DNA of 64,000 nt from Flavobacterium sp. LC2016-23 (GTDB taxonomy: Bacteria; Bacteroidota; Bacteroidia; Flavobacteriales; Flavobacteriaceae): NCBI RefSeq assembly GCF_009674775.1, contig NZ_WKKE01000009.1, positions 124,001 to 188,000 of the forward strand. Reading direction: 5' to 3'. The notes under the pieces were generated by a model. That model was not told the origin of the DNA, made no database searches, and was given only the letters and a program-made list of their open reading frames with translations. Positions 9,873 to 18,131 of this stretch are shown here, one piece after another (the stretch's first letter is position 1; each line of letters opens with the position of its first letter). A program made the translations under genes and the position numbers.

Positions 9873-10107
9873 GGGAAAACTTCCCGTAAACCTGCTTCTC
9901 CTTTACGTTTATCGAATCATTTGAGTTTTATTGAACAGATTGTCCGGTTTTTCAATAAATCACTGTTTTCTATTAATTTTTTTTGCAGAATTTATTTTAA
10001 AAACAGCCAAAAATTAAAGTATAAATAAAAGTAATTCAGGTAATTAGGTATCCTGTTTTTTTTAACAAGTGTTTAGCGTACAATTCTGTTTATTGAAAAT
10101 ATCTTTG
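9873..10107 (+). promoter_or_regulatory. Intergenic region with -7 element for the roadblock pair
   Basis: About 230 bp of AT-rich sequence without a gene. TATCTTTG at 10100-10107 matches TAnnTTTG and lies 29 bp before the ATG at 10137; a -33 TTG is not evident. Nothing else was recognised. Confidence 0.5.
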
Positions 10108-10136
10108 AAGATTCTTAAAATTTTTATAACAGCAAT

Positions 10137-10457
10137 ATGATTGATTTAAATACACTGGTAGCGGAAACCGGAGCTGAATCCGGATTGGTTTTTAATATAG
10201 ATGGAATTTTGGTAGAATCAGTTAATCTGGAATACGACGGGAATGTGGCTGCAATGATAGGGATGATATTAAAGATGTGTTTGGAAATGTCGGAAGATGT
10301 TAATAATGGAGATTTGAAACAGGTAATGATTAAGAACAACGATGGTATCGTGGTAGCAAATAAGAATTCGGACGATAATTGTGTTGCGCTGCTTTCTAAA
10401 GATATTAGTAAAATGGGACTTCTGTTACGCAGAATGGATACCGTTTTCAACAATTAA
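10137..10457 (+). CDS. Roadblock/LC7-like small protein 1
   Basis: 106 residues, no signal peptide. The pattern GAESGLVFNIDGILVESV at the start and GIVVANKNSDDNCVALLSKD in the second half, ending in a helix (MGLLLRRMDTVF), fits the roadblock/LC7 fold (beta-strand pairs flanked by helices). The motif 'MIKNNDGIVVAN' corresponds to the central hairpin. Roadblock proteins in bacteria act with Ras-like GTPases (for example MglB with MglA). No GTPase gene is adjacent, so the partner must be elsewhere. It forms a pair with the next gene, 17 bp downstream. Family assignment is by fold-like pattern and length. Confidence 0.6.
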   Translation: MIDLNTLVAETGAESGLVFNIDGILVESVNLEYDGNVAAMIGMILKMCLEMSEDVNNGDLKQVMIKNNDGIVVANKNSDDNCVALLSKDISKMGLLLRRMDTVFNN

Positions 10458-10474
10458 TTAAATACAATTAAAAC

Positions 10475-10849
10475 ATGTCAGATTTTTTACAGAATTTTCA
10501 AAACGATTTAAAAGAGAATATTAACGGGTTTATTGCCGTTTCAGTAACTCAGGTCGAAACAGGAATGTCTTATTGCTCACTTTCTTTAAATCCGGCTTTT
10601 GACCCGGAATTAGCATCCGCTTATAATTTAGAAGTTGTAAAAGCAAAAATAAACGCTATCAAAGCTTTAGGGCTCGATCAAAAAATCAATGATATCCTAA
10701 TTACACTAACAGATCAGATTCATATTATTGATGTTTCTGAGGATGGAAGCTATTTTATTTATTTGGCGGTTGATGCAACAAAAGCGAATCTTGGAATGAC
10801 AAGAGCAACTTTGGCGAAATTCAAAAAAGATATTATCTCGAAATTATAA
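10475..10849 (+). CDS. Roadblock/LC7-like small protein 2
   Basis: 124 residues, cytoplasmic. The C-terminal half, with IHIIDVSEDGSYFIYLAVD then a helix TKANLGMTRATLAKFKKDI, has the roadblock/LC7 pattern; the N-terminal half (GFIAVSVTQVETGMSYCSL) gives the other strand pair. It is cotranscribed with the preceding gene (17-bp gap) and ends before a bidirectional terminator. The two proteins may form a heterodimer, as roadblock proteins often dimerise. The function is unknown; a role in a GTPase-controlled process such as polarity or gliding is speculation. Confidence 0.55.
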   Translation: MSDFLQNFQNDLKENINGFIAVSVTQVETGMSYCSLSLNPAFDPELASAYNLEVVKAKINAIKALGLDQKINDILITLTDQIHIIDVSEDGSYFIYLAVDATKANLGMTRATLAKFKKDIISKL

Positions 10850-10874
10850 TATAATTTTTGCCCCCAATAATGAG

Positions 10875-10912
10875 AAAAGGCTGTTTCAAAATTTTTTGAA
10901 CAGCCTTTTTTG
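10875..10912. terminator. Bidirectional terminator
   Basis: Arms AAAAGGCTGTT (10875-10885) and AACAGCCTTTT (10899-10909) with A/T tracts on both sides. It serves the roadblock pair on the plus strand and the hydrolase on the minus strand. Confidence 0.8.
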
Positions 10913-10930
10913 CTTTTTGCAGGTTTTCAT

Positions 10931-11707
10931 TTATTTAAAGAAATCAGCCAGTACCACTTTCAGCTCTTCTTTGTTTTCAATGTGACTCATATGTCCATCG
11001 TCAAAAGAAACAAGTACTGCGGTGGTATCTTCTATTTGTGTTGCGGTTTCTTCGTAGTTGAGAACCGGATCTTTTTTGCCTAAAACCAATAAAACCGGAA
11101 AAAGGTTTTCACGTAAAAGCGCTTCCCTGTCTTTTCTGATTTTCATTCCTTCTAAAGAAGCGACAATTCCCTGCAAAGGAGTCTTAAGTGCCTGAGCTTT
11201 AGTTTTCTCAATTTCTTCTGCTAATCTTGTTCGGTTGTCTTCGCTAAACAAATTGGCTACCGCAAGGCTTACAAAGGTTACATAGTTTTGTTTCACCGCT
11301 TTGATGGCACGGGTTCTGTTTAGTTTTTTCTCGGCACTGTCTTCTTTGGCAGTCGAATTTAATAAAACTAATTTCTTAATACGCTCCGGATGCAATTCAG
11401 CCAGGGCCAAAGCAACATAGCCTCCCATAGAATGACCAGCGACAATCGCTTTTTCGATTTTTAAATGTTCTAAAACTTCATTTACGGCATTGGCATTATC
11501 TTCCATTGAATGGACGTAGCCCAAAGAATCCGATTCGCCATGGCCCAGTAAATCGATTGTGACCACGCGATACTCTTTAGAGAAAAGAGCCACATATTCC
11601 TGCCACATTTTTTTGTTTTCCAAAAAGCCGTGTAGCAATACAATTGCAGTTCCTTGTCCGGAATCAGTATAGGATATTTTCGTGTTTTTGTATAATAGCG
11701 TTTTCAA
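10931..11707 (-). CDS. Alpha/beta hydrolase (cytoplasmic)
   Basis: 258 residues. The oxyanion region is VLLHGFLENKKMW, the nucleophile S93 is in GHSMGGY, the acid is probably D213 (GKKDPV) and the base H242 (GHMSHIEN). It resembles esterases and acyl-transfer hydrolases of the MenH/BioH kind; the substrate cannot be read from sequence. The start is a TTG at 11707-11705: no in-frame ATG precedes it before a stop codon, and the N-terminus up to the HG motif is needed for the fold. There is no signal peptide. It is separated by a terminator from the secreted hydrolase upstream. Confidence 0.8.
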   Translation of the reverse strand: MKTLLYKNTKISYTDSGQGTAIVLLHGFLENKKMWQEYVALFSKEYRVVTIDLLGHGESDSLGYVHSMEDNANAVNEVLEHLKIEKAIVAGHSMGGYVALALAELHPERIKKLVLLNSTAKEDSAEKKLNRTRAIKAVKQNYVTFVSLAVANLFSEDNRTRLAEEIEKTKAQALKTPLQGIVASLEGMKIRKDREALLRENLFPVLLVLGKKDPVLNYEETATQIEDTTAVLVSFDDGHMSHIENKEELKVVLADFFK

Positions 11708-11762
11708 GACGTTTGATTTAAATATAAATTTAAGGTATTATTTTTAAAATTGGATTAAAATT

Positions 11763-11792
11763 AAAAACGGCTCGCATTTCTGAAAGCCGTTT
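11763..11792 (-). terminator. Terminator of the secreted hydrolase gene
   Basis: On the minus strand arms AAACGGCT and AGCCGTTT with a 12-nt loop and T5 tail, 6 bp past the stop codon of the gene ending at 11798. Confidence 0.7.
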
Positions 11793-11797
11793 GTTTT

Positions 11798-12703
11798 TTA
11801 TGATTTTAAAAAGGAATTTATTTCAGAGAAAAACTTTTCCCGTGCATCCAGCCATCCATAATGTTTGGAATGTTCCAGGAAAATCAGTTTTGAATTCGGA
11901 AGTGTCTGATGTGCCAGTTCTCCAATTTCGTTACTGATAATGTCTTCTTTTCCCTGAATGATCAGCACCGGATTTTTGAATTGTTTCAATTTTGCTTTGC
12001 AGTCAAAATTCATTTTCTGCATATCGCTCCATAATAAGCCGTTTATAGTCGAATTGCCTTGTGTTAATCTTTCTGCGATTATTGGGGCATATTGCTGATC
12101 GTAAACATAAGCAGGAGCCATTGCTTTTCCTCTTCCGATTCTTGCGGTGTACGAAGTGTCGCCTTTTTCGATTTTGGTATTCCAGTAAGTCAATGAATCT
12201 TTTTGCGATTGATTCAATCCAGATTCGATAAGATTTGGGCTTTTCAGCAAAGTCAGATCAACGCCTCCGGAAGAAGATAAAATTAATTTATCGATACTTT
12301 CGGGATATACAGTCGCATAATAAGAAGCCAGCATTCCTCCAAATGAATGCCCGAGGATATTCCATTTCTTGATTTTAAGATGTTTTCTCAATGATTCGAT
12401 ATCATCGGCCATTAATTTCATCGAAACAGTCTTCGCGTTTAAATTTGCCAATTTTGATTTTCCCGTTCCCCTTTGGTCGTAAATTATGGTTTGCTGATTT
12501 TCAGACAGCGTTTTGGCCATGTTTTCAAAACCATTACTGTTCATTCCCGGACCGCCGTTAATAATTAAAAGCGGTTCTCCTTTTCCGAATGTTTTGTAAT
12601 ATGTCAGGCTCGAATCATTGTTCTTAGCGTAACCTTCCGTCTGAGCGAAAGTCTTGCCGGCGAAAATCAAAAAAGTAAGTATAAAAAGCTTTTTCATAAC
12701 CAT
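11798..12703 (-). CDS. Secreted alpha/beta hydrolase, proline iminopeptidase-like
   Basis: 301 residues. The signal peptide ends KTFAQ. The oxyanion motif is INGGPGMNSNGF (HGGPG-like, typical of prolyl iminopeptidases) and the nucleophile is S120 in GHSFGGM; the acid is probably in QGKED and the histidine in HSKHYGW. It probably releases N-terminal residues from peptides in the periplasm. The second ATG (12697) could also be the start. The gene follows an aminopeptidase P gene with a 2-bp gap, so the two peptidases, both tuned to proline-containing peptides, probably work as a pair. Confidence 0.8.
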   Translation of the reverse strand: MVMKKLFILTFLIFAGKTFAQTEGYAKNNDSSLTYYKTFGKGEPLLIINGGPGMNSNGFENMAKTLSENQQTIIYDQRGTGKSKLANLNAKTVSMKLMADDIESLRKHLKIKKWNILGHSFGGMLASYYATVYPESIDKLILSSSGGVDLTLLKSPNLIESGLNQSQKDSLTYWNTKIEKGDTSYTARIGRGKAMAPAYVYDQQYAPIIAERLTQGNSTINGLLWSDMQKMNFDCKAKLKQFKNPVLIIQGKEDIISNEIGELAHQTLPNSKLIFLEHSKHYGWLDAREKFFSEINSFLKS

Positions 12704-12705
12704 AA

Positions 12706-13998
12706 TTATGAATTCATAAGACTTTCGATTTCATCTACTTCAATCGGAATGTTGCGCATCAGGTTGAAAGGTTCTCCTTTTTCCTGCACCACAACGTTGT
12801 CCTCCAGACGGATTCCGAATCCTTCTGCCGGAATGTAGATGCCAGGTTCAACCGTAAAAACCATATTGGCTTTCATGGGTTCGTGAAGCAATCCGTAATC
12901 GTGCGTGTCCAGCCCCATGTGGTGGGAAGTTCCGTGCATGAAATATTTTTTGTACGCTGGCCAGTCCGGATTTTCGTTCTGAACATCGGCTTTGTCAATT
13001 AAACCCAGACCCAGTAATTCTGAAGTCATGATTTTACCCACTTCAATATGGTATTGCTTCCAAAGTGTTCCCGGAGTCAGCATTTTGGTGGCTTCGTTTT
13101 TTACTCTTAAAACCGCATTGTAAACGGCTTTTTGTCTTTCGGAATATCTTCCTGAAACCGGAATTGTTCTGGTCATATCGCTCGAATAATTCGCATATTC
13201 AGCAGCGACATCCAGTAAAATTAAATCATCGGCTTTACATTGCTGGTTGTTTTCGATATAATGCAAAACGTTGGCATTGTTTCCCGAAGCAATAATTGGG
13301 GTGTAAGCGAAGCCTTTCGAACGGTTACGGATGAATTCGTGAATCAGTTCGGCTTCGATTTCGTATTCGGTAACGTTTGGTTTTACAAACGACAATAATC
13401 TGCGAAACCCTTTTTCGGTAATATCACACGCCTGTTGAATCAAATCGATTTCTTCGCTTTCTTTTACAGAACGAATGCGTTGTAAAATCGGGTTGCTTTT
13501 CGCTACGTTGTGTGCCGGATAACGTTCTTTCCACCATTTTACGAAACGGGCTTCACGGGTTTCTGTTTCAACAGTCGCACGGTAATGTTCGTTGGTGTTG
13601 ATGTACATCGTGTCGGCGTACGTCATCATTTCGTTCAAAATTTTATGAAAATCCTGTAACCAATACACTGTTCTGATTCCCGAAACCTGAAAAGCGCGTT
13701 CTTTACTTAGCTTTTCGCCTTCCCAAACGGCAATATGATCGTTGGTTTCTTTCAGGAAAAGAATCTCTTTTTGGTTTTCATAAGGCGCATCCGGAAACAA
13801 AAGCAAGATGCTTTCTTCCTGATCTACACCGCTCAGGTAAAATATATCTCTGTGTTGTGCAAACGGCAAAGTACTGTCGGCACTAACGGGGTAAATGTCA
13901 TTGGAATTGAAAACGGCAACACTGTTAGGTTTCATTTCTGCCGTGAATTTTCTGCGGTTTTTTACAAAAAGAGCGCTGTTTATTTGATGATATTTCAT
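12706..13998 (-). CDS. pepP: Xaa-Pro aminopeptidase (M24B)
   Basis: 430 residues with an aminopeptidase P N-terminal domain (about 1-170) and a pita-bread metalloprotease domain. Dinuclear metal ligands are visible: D263 (LLDVAAEY), D274 (SSDMTR), H355 (HGTSHHMG), E384 (VEPGIY) and E399 (IRLEDN). It removes N-terminal residues that precede proline. No signal peptide, so it acts in the cytoplasm. It is the first gene of a two-gene operon with the secreted hydrolase. Confidence 0.93.
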   Translation of the reverse strand: MKYHQINSALFVKNRRKFTAEMKPNSVAVFNSNDIYPVSADSTLPFAQHRDIFYLSGVDQEESILLLFPDAPYENQKEILFLKETNDHIAVWEGEKLSKERAFQVSGIRTVYWLQDFHKILNEMMTYADTMYINTNEHYRATVETETREARFVKWWKERYPAHNVAKSNPILQRIRSVKESEEIDLIQQACDITEKGFRRLLSFVKPNVTEYEIEAELIHEFIRNRSKGFAYTPIIASGNNANVLHYIENNQQCKADDLILLDVAAEYANYSSDMTRTIPVSGRYSERQKAVYNAVLRVKNEATKMLTPGTLWKQYHIEVGKIMTSELLGLGLIDKADVQNENPDWPAYKKYFMHGTSHHMGLDTHDYGLLHEPMKANMVFTVEPGIYIPAEGFGIRLEDNVVVQEKGEPFNLMRNIPIEVDEIESLMNS

Positions 13999-14154
13999 AA
14001 TAATTTCGTTTTTGAACTTCGAATTTCAAAATTAGTGATTTTTGAAGAAGTGTCGTATACTTGGTTTATTAAAGTTTTCTTATTTGTTTTGAGGCTAATT
14101 TTAGGTTGCTGATTTAACTACAAATCGCAGGCAAAGATTAATTAAAAGCCGTAG

Positions 14155-14222
14155 CCAATGGTTTCAACCATTGGAGGGTAATAGATTTGTCGCAATATGA
14201 AACCCAAGGTTGAAACCTTGGG
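14155..14222. repeat. Paired hairpins with GGTTTCAACC cores
   Basis: Two perfect palindromes with a 2-nt centre: CCAATGGTT-TC-AACCATTGG (14155-14174) and CCCAAGGTT-GA-AACCTTGGG (14203-14222), 28 bp apart. The centres are reverse complements, so the two hairpins oppose each other. The same two-hairpin layout recurs at 21491-21566 with different arms. It lies downstream of the XRE gene at 14493. Confidence 0.85.
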
Positions 14223-14280
14223 CTATAGTTGAAAACAGAAAGCATAAGATCTGTAAAGATGCCTAAATCTTACAACCGTA

Positions 14281-14404
14281 ATCATTGTCATTCTGAGGAA
14301 TGAGGAATCTCTGCAAGTAACTCGACAAAGAGTGATAATTTTGTTTCACGCAGATTTTTTATTTTGAAAGGTCAGGGAATCTCCATTAAAACCTGTCGGG
14401 TTTA
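14281..14404. repeat. Fragments of dispersed repeats in a gene-free stretch
   Basis: The gene-free region 13999-14433 holds, besides the paired hairpins, a GTCATTCTGAGGAATGAGGA segment (starting near 14288) and a single arm, AAACCTGTCGGGTTT (14389-14403), of the palindrome family found twice at 49542-49758. No gene was seen. Confidence 0.6.
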
Positions 14405-14433
14405 AAATCTTTTCTCGCAACAATAAATAAATC

Positions 14434-14464
14434 CATAAAAAAACCGAAGCTCTAAAACTTCGGT
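14434..14464 (-). terminator. Terminator of the XRE gene
   Basis: On the minus strand ACCGAAG, an 8-nt loop, CTTCGGT, then T7. It lies 29 bp past the stop codon. Confidence 0.75.
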
Positions 14465-14492
14465 CTTTCTATAAATATATCTTTCGTATAAT

Positions 14493-14912
14493 TTATTTTT
14501 TCTCACTTAACAACTTCTCCAAAAAAGCGACTTTCTCTTTTTCAGCTTCAACCAATCGTTCATAAAGTTTTTTGTTCTCTTCGTAAGCTTCAAGCATTTT
14601 ATCAAACGGATTAAAAGTACAGCCATAACTAATAACAGAAGAACCATTGTTGTTGTCAATGTCGAAAGTGTTCCCAATAATATTAAAAACGGCATCTTCA
14701 GAAAAGTTTTTTATTACGTCAGATGTTACTCCTAAAGCCTCTGCTATTGCTTTTAGTTTTTCATCATCAACATTTTCACTTCCTTCAATGCTTGAAACAG
14801 TTTGCTGGCTAACGCCAATCGCAATAGCAAGTGCTTCCTGCTTCATGTCGCGAAGCTCTCTGATTCGGCTTATGTTTCGCCCGATGTGTCTTGGTTTTGG
14901 TGCTGTGCTCAT
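14493..14912 (-). CDS. XRE-family DNA-binding protein, paralogue 1
   Basis: 139 residues. Residues about 9-70 form a Cro/C1-type helix-turn-helix (NISRIRELRDMKQEALAIAI, then GVSQQTVSSIEG). A middle segment (VIKNFSEDAVFNII...SYGCTFNPFDKMLEAYEE) and a C-terminal coiled coil of about 30 residues (KKLYERLVEAEKEKVAFLEKL) follow. It probably dimerises through the coil. The paralogue at 21609-22019 shares all three parts, including the YGCTFNP motif. Transcription appears to start at or beside the ATG. Target unknown. Confidence 0.85.
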   Translation of the reverse strand: MSTAPKPRHIGRNISRIRELRDMKQEALAIAIGVSQQTVSSIEGSENVDDEKLKAIAEALGVTSDVIKNFSEDAVFNIIGNTFDIDNNNGSSVISYGCTFNPFDKMLEAYEENKKLYERLVEAEKEKVAFLEKLLSEKK

Positions 14913-14916
14913 AGTT

Positions 14917-14924
14917 CAAAGATA
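14917..14924 (-). promoter_or_regulatory. -7 element abutting the XRE start codon
   Basis: On the minus strand TATCTTTG is followed by AACT and then the ATG. With the transcription start normally several bases past the -7 element, the mRNA should have almost no leader. The 15-base string TATCTTTGAACTATG is identical in the paralogue. Confidence 0.65.
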
Positions 14925-15101
14925 TTTAAAATTCTTTTATGTTTTTTGGTTTTGCTTAAAAACGGATTTTTGTTTGTTGGGGAGATTTTGTAAATTGTTT
15001 TATTAATTTTACAAACATACAATTTTTCTTACTATTTTTAAAATATACTAATTAATTTTTAGCGTCGTGCTTTAAGGAATTCTTGTAAATATATCAATCG
15101 A

Positions 15102-15539
15102 ATGCAATCAAAAATAAAAATCAGAAAAGTCGAAAAACAAGATTTAGATTTTGTGTATAAGTCAATTTGTGAACTTGAAAATGAAGAATTAGATTTTGAA
15201 GTTTTTGCGGCAATATTCAATGAAAATATTGCTAACCCGAAGAATGTTTATCTGATGGCTGAAAACGAAAAAGAAGGTGCAGGTTTTATTAGTTTTCATA
15301 CGCAGCATCTTTTGCATCACTGCGGTTTGGTTGGTGAAATTCAGGAGTTTTTTATTCATCAAAAATACCGGGGTCAGGGCGTTGGACGTTTACTAATTAA
15401 TGAAATAAAAAATTTTGCAGAGCAGAATAATTTGAAAAGCATAGAAGTAACCACCAATAGAAGAAGAGTAGAAAATGTCCTGATTTATGAAAATCTTGGT
15501 TTTACTTTAAGCCATAATAAGTTTACGATTTATAGGTGA
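15102..15539 (+). CDS. GNAT-family N-acetyltransferase
   Basis: 145 residues. The acetyl-CoA pyrophosphate loop is YRGQGVGRLLINEI (about 87-100), preceded by strand EIQEFFIHQK and followed by IEVTTNRRRVENVLIYENLGF, the usual GNAT C-terminal pattern. It transfers an acetyl group from acetyl-CoA to an amine; the substrate (small molecule or protein) cannot be told. It stands alone between an XRE gene and HMG-CoA synthase and ends before a large inverted repeat. Confidence 0.85.
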   Translation: MQSKIKIRKVEKQDLDFVYKSICELENEELDFEVFAAIFNENIANPKNVYLMAENEKEGAGFISFHTQHLLHHCGLVGEIQEFFIHQKYRGQGVGRLLINEIKNFAEQNNLKSIEVTTNRRRVENVLIYENLGFTLSHNKFTIYR

Positions 15540-15558
15540 TTTTGAAATAAAGGCTGGT

Positions 15559-15665
15559 TTTGTCATTTCGACCGAAGGGAGAAATCACACAAGTAGATCC
15601 ATATGCAAAAAGCCAATCTTTGTAGAATTACTAGTGCGATTTCTCCCTTCGGTCGAAATGACAAA
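15559..15665. repeat. Long inverted repeat, ATTTCGACCGAAGGGAGAAAT family
   Basis: Perfect 28-bp arms at 15559-15586 and 15638-15665 (core GTCATTTCGACCGAAGGGAG) enclose 51 bp; pairing extends four more bases with one mismatch. Likely a mobile, non-coding palindromic element. Confidence 0.85.
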
Positions 15666-15679
15666 CGGTATAGATTAAT

Positions 15680-15718
15680 AAAAAGAAAACCGAAGCATTT
15701 GCTTCGGTTTTCTTTTTA
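15680..15718. terminator. Bidirectional terminator
   Basis: Symmetrical hairpin with arms AAAAAGAAAACCGAAGC and GCTTCGGTTTTCTTTTT and a 4-nt loop, between the GNAT gene (+) and HMG-CoA synthase (-). Confidence 0.8.
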
Positions 15719-15771
15719 TTGGAATTTGGATTTTTTTTATTGGAATTTGGAAATTAAAAAATTTGGAATTT
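15718..15771. repeat. ATTGGAATTTGGA direct repeats
   Basis: Two direct copies of ATTGGAATTTGGA (15718-15730 and 15739-15751) and a partial third (15760-15771). Same family as 356-415 and 58461-58493. Confidence 0.75.
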
Positions 15772-15772
15772 C

Positions 15773-17134
15773 TTAATCAATCCATTTATAATATCTCGCC
15801 CCCATCAAATTAGGGATTTCTTTTTCGATTCGGTCTAAGATCCATTCCTTTTTAGGCGTTCGGATGCTTTGTTTTTGTTCTTTTTTGTGGAGGCTTTCGT
15901 AAGTTTTAAAATCAATTTCAACGCTTTCTTCCAGATTTTCAAAAAGTTTGGTTTTGGCTAAAGCCGATTGCCATTCGGGTTGAATAGTTCCTTCAAAAAC
16001 TTTCGATTTCGATCCGCTTCCGTAAGCCAGGAATCCGAATTTAGTTCCGGCAACTTCTGTTTTTGTATCGTAATAATGCGCCAAAGTCGATAATAATCCC
16101 ATGAAAATAGAACCTGTATAAAGATTTCCAATTAAAGACGAAGCCAGTTCTGCAGGCTGCAATTTTTCGGTTACGAATTTTCGGTATGCATCAGATTTAC
16201 CAACTTCCTTGATTTTAGTCTGATAATCTGCCGGTTCAATATTTTCTGAAATAATTTTATCGGCATGGTCTAAAGCATAAATTTCAGACAACATTCGGCG
16301 TCCCTGAAACGAGTAGGGAAGGTGCATGATAATACTGTTCCAGGAATTGTATAAGGTTTCGATAGTGTTTTTTAGTTTCTTGAAAGAAAAGTAAGCAGAT
16401 CTCGTACGATCCATATAACACTGATTCGAATACTGACCGTCGAAAACCGGCTGGTCTTTGTGGATTTCGATTTCGGCTTCTAAGTTATCAAACCACGGAT
16501 CGTTGTTTTCGTTTTGTGTTATCGCTTCCTTTGCGATAGTCCTGTAGGGTTTGAAAAAATCGAAAACACCTTTGGTGCTTGTAGCCCAATTTTCATCAAA
16601 AGCAATAATTCGAGGGTTCGAAGTTACTAACATTGCCAAAGCTCCGGCGCCCTGCGTGTATTCTCCGGTGGAGTTTAAGTCGTATTTCGCGAAATCGGTT
16701 GTCACCACAATTGCTTTTTTAGATGGATTCAGTTTTACAAAATCAATACAGTTTTGCAAAGCGTCTACTCCGCCAATGCAGGCAAACGTAAAATCGACAA
16801 CGTCACATTCGGCCAAAGTATCTTCTCCAAATTTTTGTTCCATTAAACTGATTAAGAAAGAGCTAATAGGTTTTGAACTGTCGATGCCGCTTTCGGTTCC
16901 GACATAAATCCGGCTGATTTCGTTTAGGTTTATTTGATTCTCAGTAATTAGTTTCGTTAAAGCATTAGCTCCAAAAACGACCGCATCCTGATGAACATCG
17001 GGTAAAGTCATCTTAATTAATCCAAGGCCTTTTTCTAGTTTTTCGGGTTCTATGTTTCTGGCAGTTGCCAAAGTTTTTATGGGTAAATGTATGTTGGCTA
17101 CGTCAAAAGAAATAGCGTCAATTCCTGTTTTCAT
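15773..17134 (-). CDS. Hydroxymethylglutaryl-CoA synthase
   Basis: 453 residues, the eukaryote-like length. The catalytic triad is visible: E81 (YVGTESGID), C119 (FACIGGVDAL) and H271 (MHLPYSFQGRR). It condenses acetyl-CoA with acetoacetyl-CoA to HMG-CoA, the entry to the mevalonate pathway, which flavobacteria use for isoprenoids instead of the MEP route. No other mevalonate gene is adjacent. Start ATG at 17134 gives the expected N-terminus (TGIDAISFDVANIHLP). Confidence 0.93.
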   Translation of the reverse strand: MKTGIDAISFDVANIHLPIKTLATARNIEPEKLEKGLGLIKMTLPDVHQDAVVFGANALTKLITENQINLNEISRIYVGTESGIDSSKPISSFLISLMEQKFGEDTLAECDVVDFTFACIGGVDALQNCIDFVKLNPSKKAIVVTTDFAKYDLNSTGEYTQGAGALAMLVTSNPRIIAFDENWATSTKGVFDFFKPYRTIAKEAITQNENNDPWFDNLEAEIEIHKDQPVFDGQYSNQCYMDRTRSAYFSFKKLKNTIETLYNSWNSIIMHLPYSFQGRRMLSEIYALDHADKIISENIEPADYQTKIKEVGKSDAYRKFVTEKLQPAELASSLIGNLYTGSIFMGLLSTLAHYYDTKTEVAGTKFGFLAYGSGSKSKVFEGTIQPEWQSALAKTKLFENLEESVEIDFKTYESLHKKEQKQSIRTPKKEWILDRIEKEIPNLMGARYYKWID

Positions 17135-17391
17135 TCTGATTTTTTTTGAAGCCCATAAAGGTAAAATTATGCTGCTAAAATTCCCTTGTTTTTGGTCAAT
17201 AAAATTAAGAATGCTGTCACTTTTGAGGAAAACAATTTAAAAAGTGATAAAAAATAACAATTTGGTAATTATATAAAAGTCAGGATTACGTTAAAATGGC
17301 TTTAGAAAAAGGTCTATTTTCTTGTTTTTAAATAATTTGTAATAAAGTCTTGGAAAGCTCTTTAAAATGATTATAAATAACAACGAAATGG

Positions 17392-17422
17392 TTGTAGTTC
17401 ATGTCTAATTGCTTTATTTTTG
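17392..17422 (+). promoter_or_regulatory. Promoter of the sdh operon
   Basis: TTG at 17392-17394, a 20-bp spacer, then TATTTTTG at 17415-17422; 32 bp before the sdhC start codon. A good match to the TTG/TAnnTTTG promoter. Confidence 0.65.
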
Positions 17423-17454
17423 TCTAATTTTTAAAACAAACTACTTAAACACTT

Positions 17455-18120
17455 ATGGCACAATCTGCACAGTTGAATGCTTCCATCTTAAAGAAAGTGG
17501 CTATGGCTCTTTCGGGAATATTCTTAATCACGTTTTTAGCGCTGCATGTTTCCTTAAATTTCATTTCTATTATTAGTGAAGATGTTTTTAACGAAGCTTC
17601 TCACTTTATGGGTTACAATCCGCTAATTCAATATGTAATGCAACCAGTTTTGGCAATCGGGGTAATTTTCCATTTCGTAATGGGATTTGTACTGACTGCT
17701 CAAAATAGCGCTGCAAGACCAATTGCATACGCAAAATACAATGGAGCGGCTAATGCTTCGTGGAGTTCCAGAAATATGATTATTTCCGGGTTGGTTATTT
17801 TGGCTTTCTTAGGATTGCATTTCTACGATTTTTGGTTTCCTGAAGTTACCTATAAATATATTGCAGGTACCGCGCCAGATGCTACAAGATATTATGGAGA
17901 GTTAGTTCATAAATTTCATGACCCAATTCGTACAGGATTATATTGTATATCTTTTGTGTTGTTAGGATTTCACCTTTGGCACGGATTCGCATCTTCTCTA
18001 CAATCAGTTGGGATGCACAATAAATATTCTCGATTCTTAAGTAAAATCGGTTATGGATTTGCGGTGGTAGTACCGGCACTTTTCATCATAATCGCTTTAG
18101 TTCATCATTTCAATAATTAA
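17455..18120 (+). CDS. sdhC: Succinate dehydrogenase cytochrome b subunit
   Basis: 221 residues with five hydrophobic segments (starting near 15, 60, 103, 158 and 195) and conserved histidines in them (for example LALHVSLNF, IFHFVMGF, GLHFYDFW, FHLWHGF). This is the single-polypeptide, five-helix, dihaem anchor found in Bacteroidota and epsilonproteobacterial fumarate reductases. It passes electrons between SdhB and menaquinone. First gene of the operon; sdhA starts 11 bp downstream. Confidence 0.93.
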   Translation: MAQSAQLNASILKKVAMALSGIFLITFLALHVSLNFISIISEDVFNEASHFMGYNPLIQYVMQPVLAIGVIFHFVMGFVLTAQNSAARPIAYAKYNGAANASWSSRNMIISGLVILAFLGLHFYDFWFPEVTYKYIAGTAPDATRYYGELVHKFHDPIRTGLYCISFVLLGFHLWHGFASSLQSVGMHNKYSRFLSKIGYGFAVVVPALFIIIALVHHFNN

Positions 18121-18131
18121 TATAAATTATA

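Noticed and set aside
13065..13295. Plus-strand open frame inside pepP
   Set aside because: Antisense shadow of a gene with a full set of catalytic residues.
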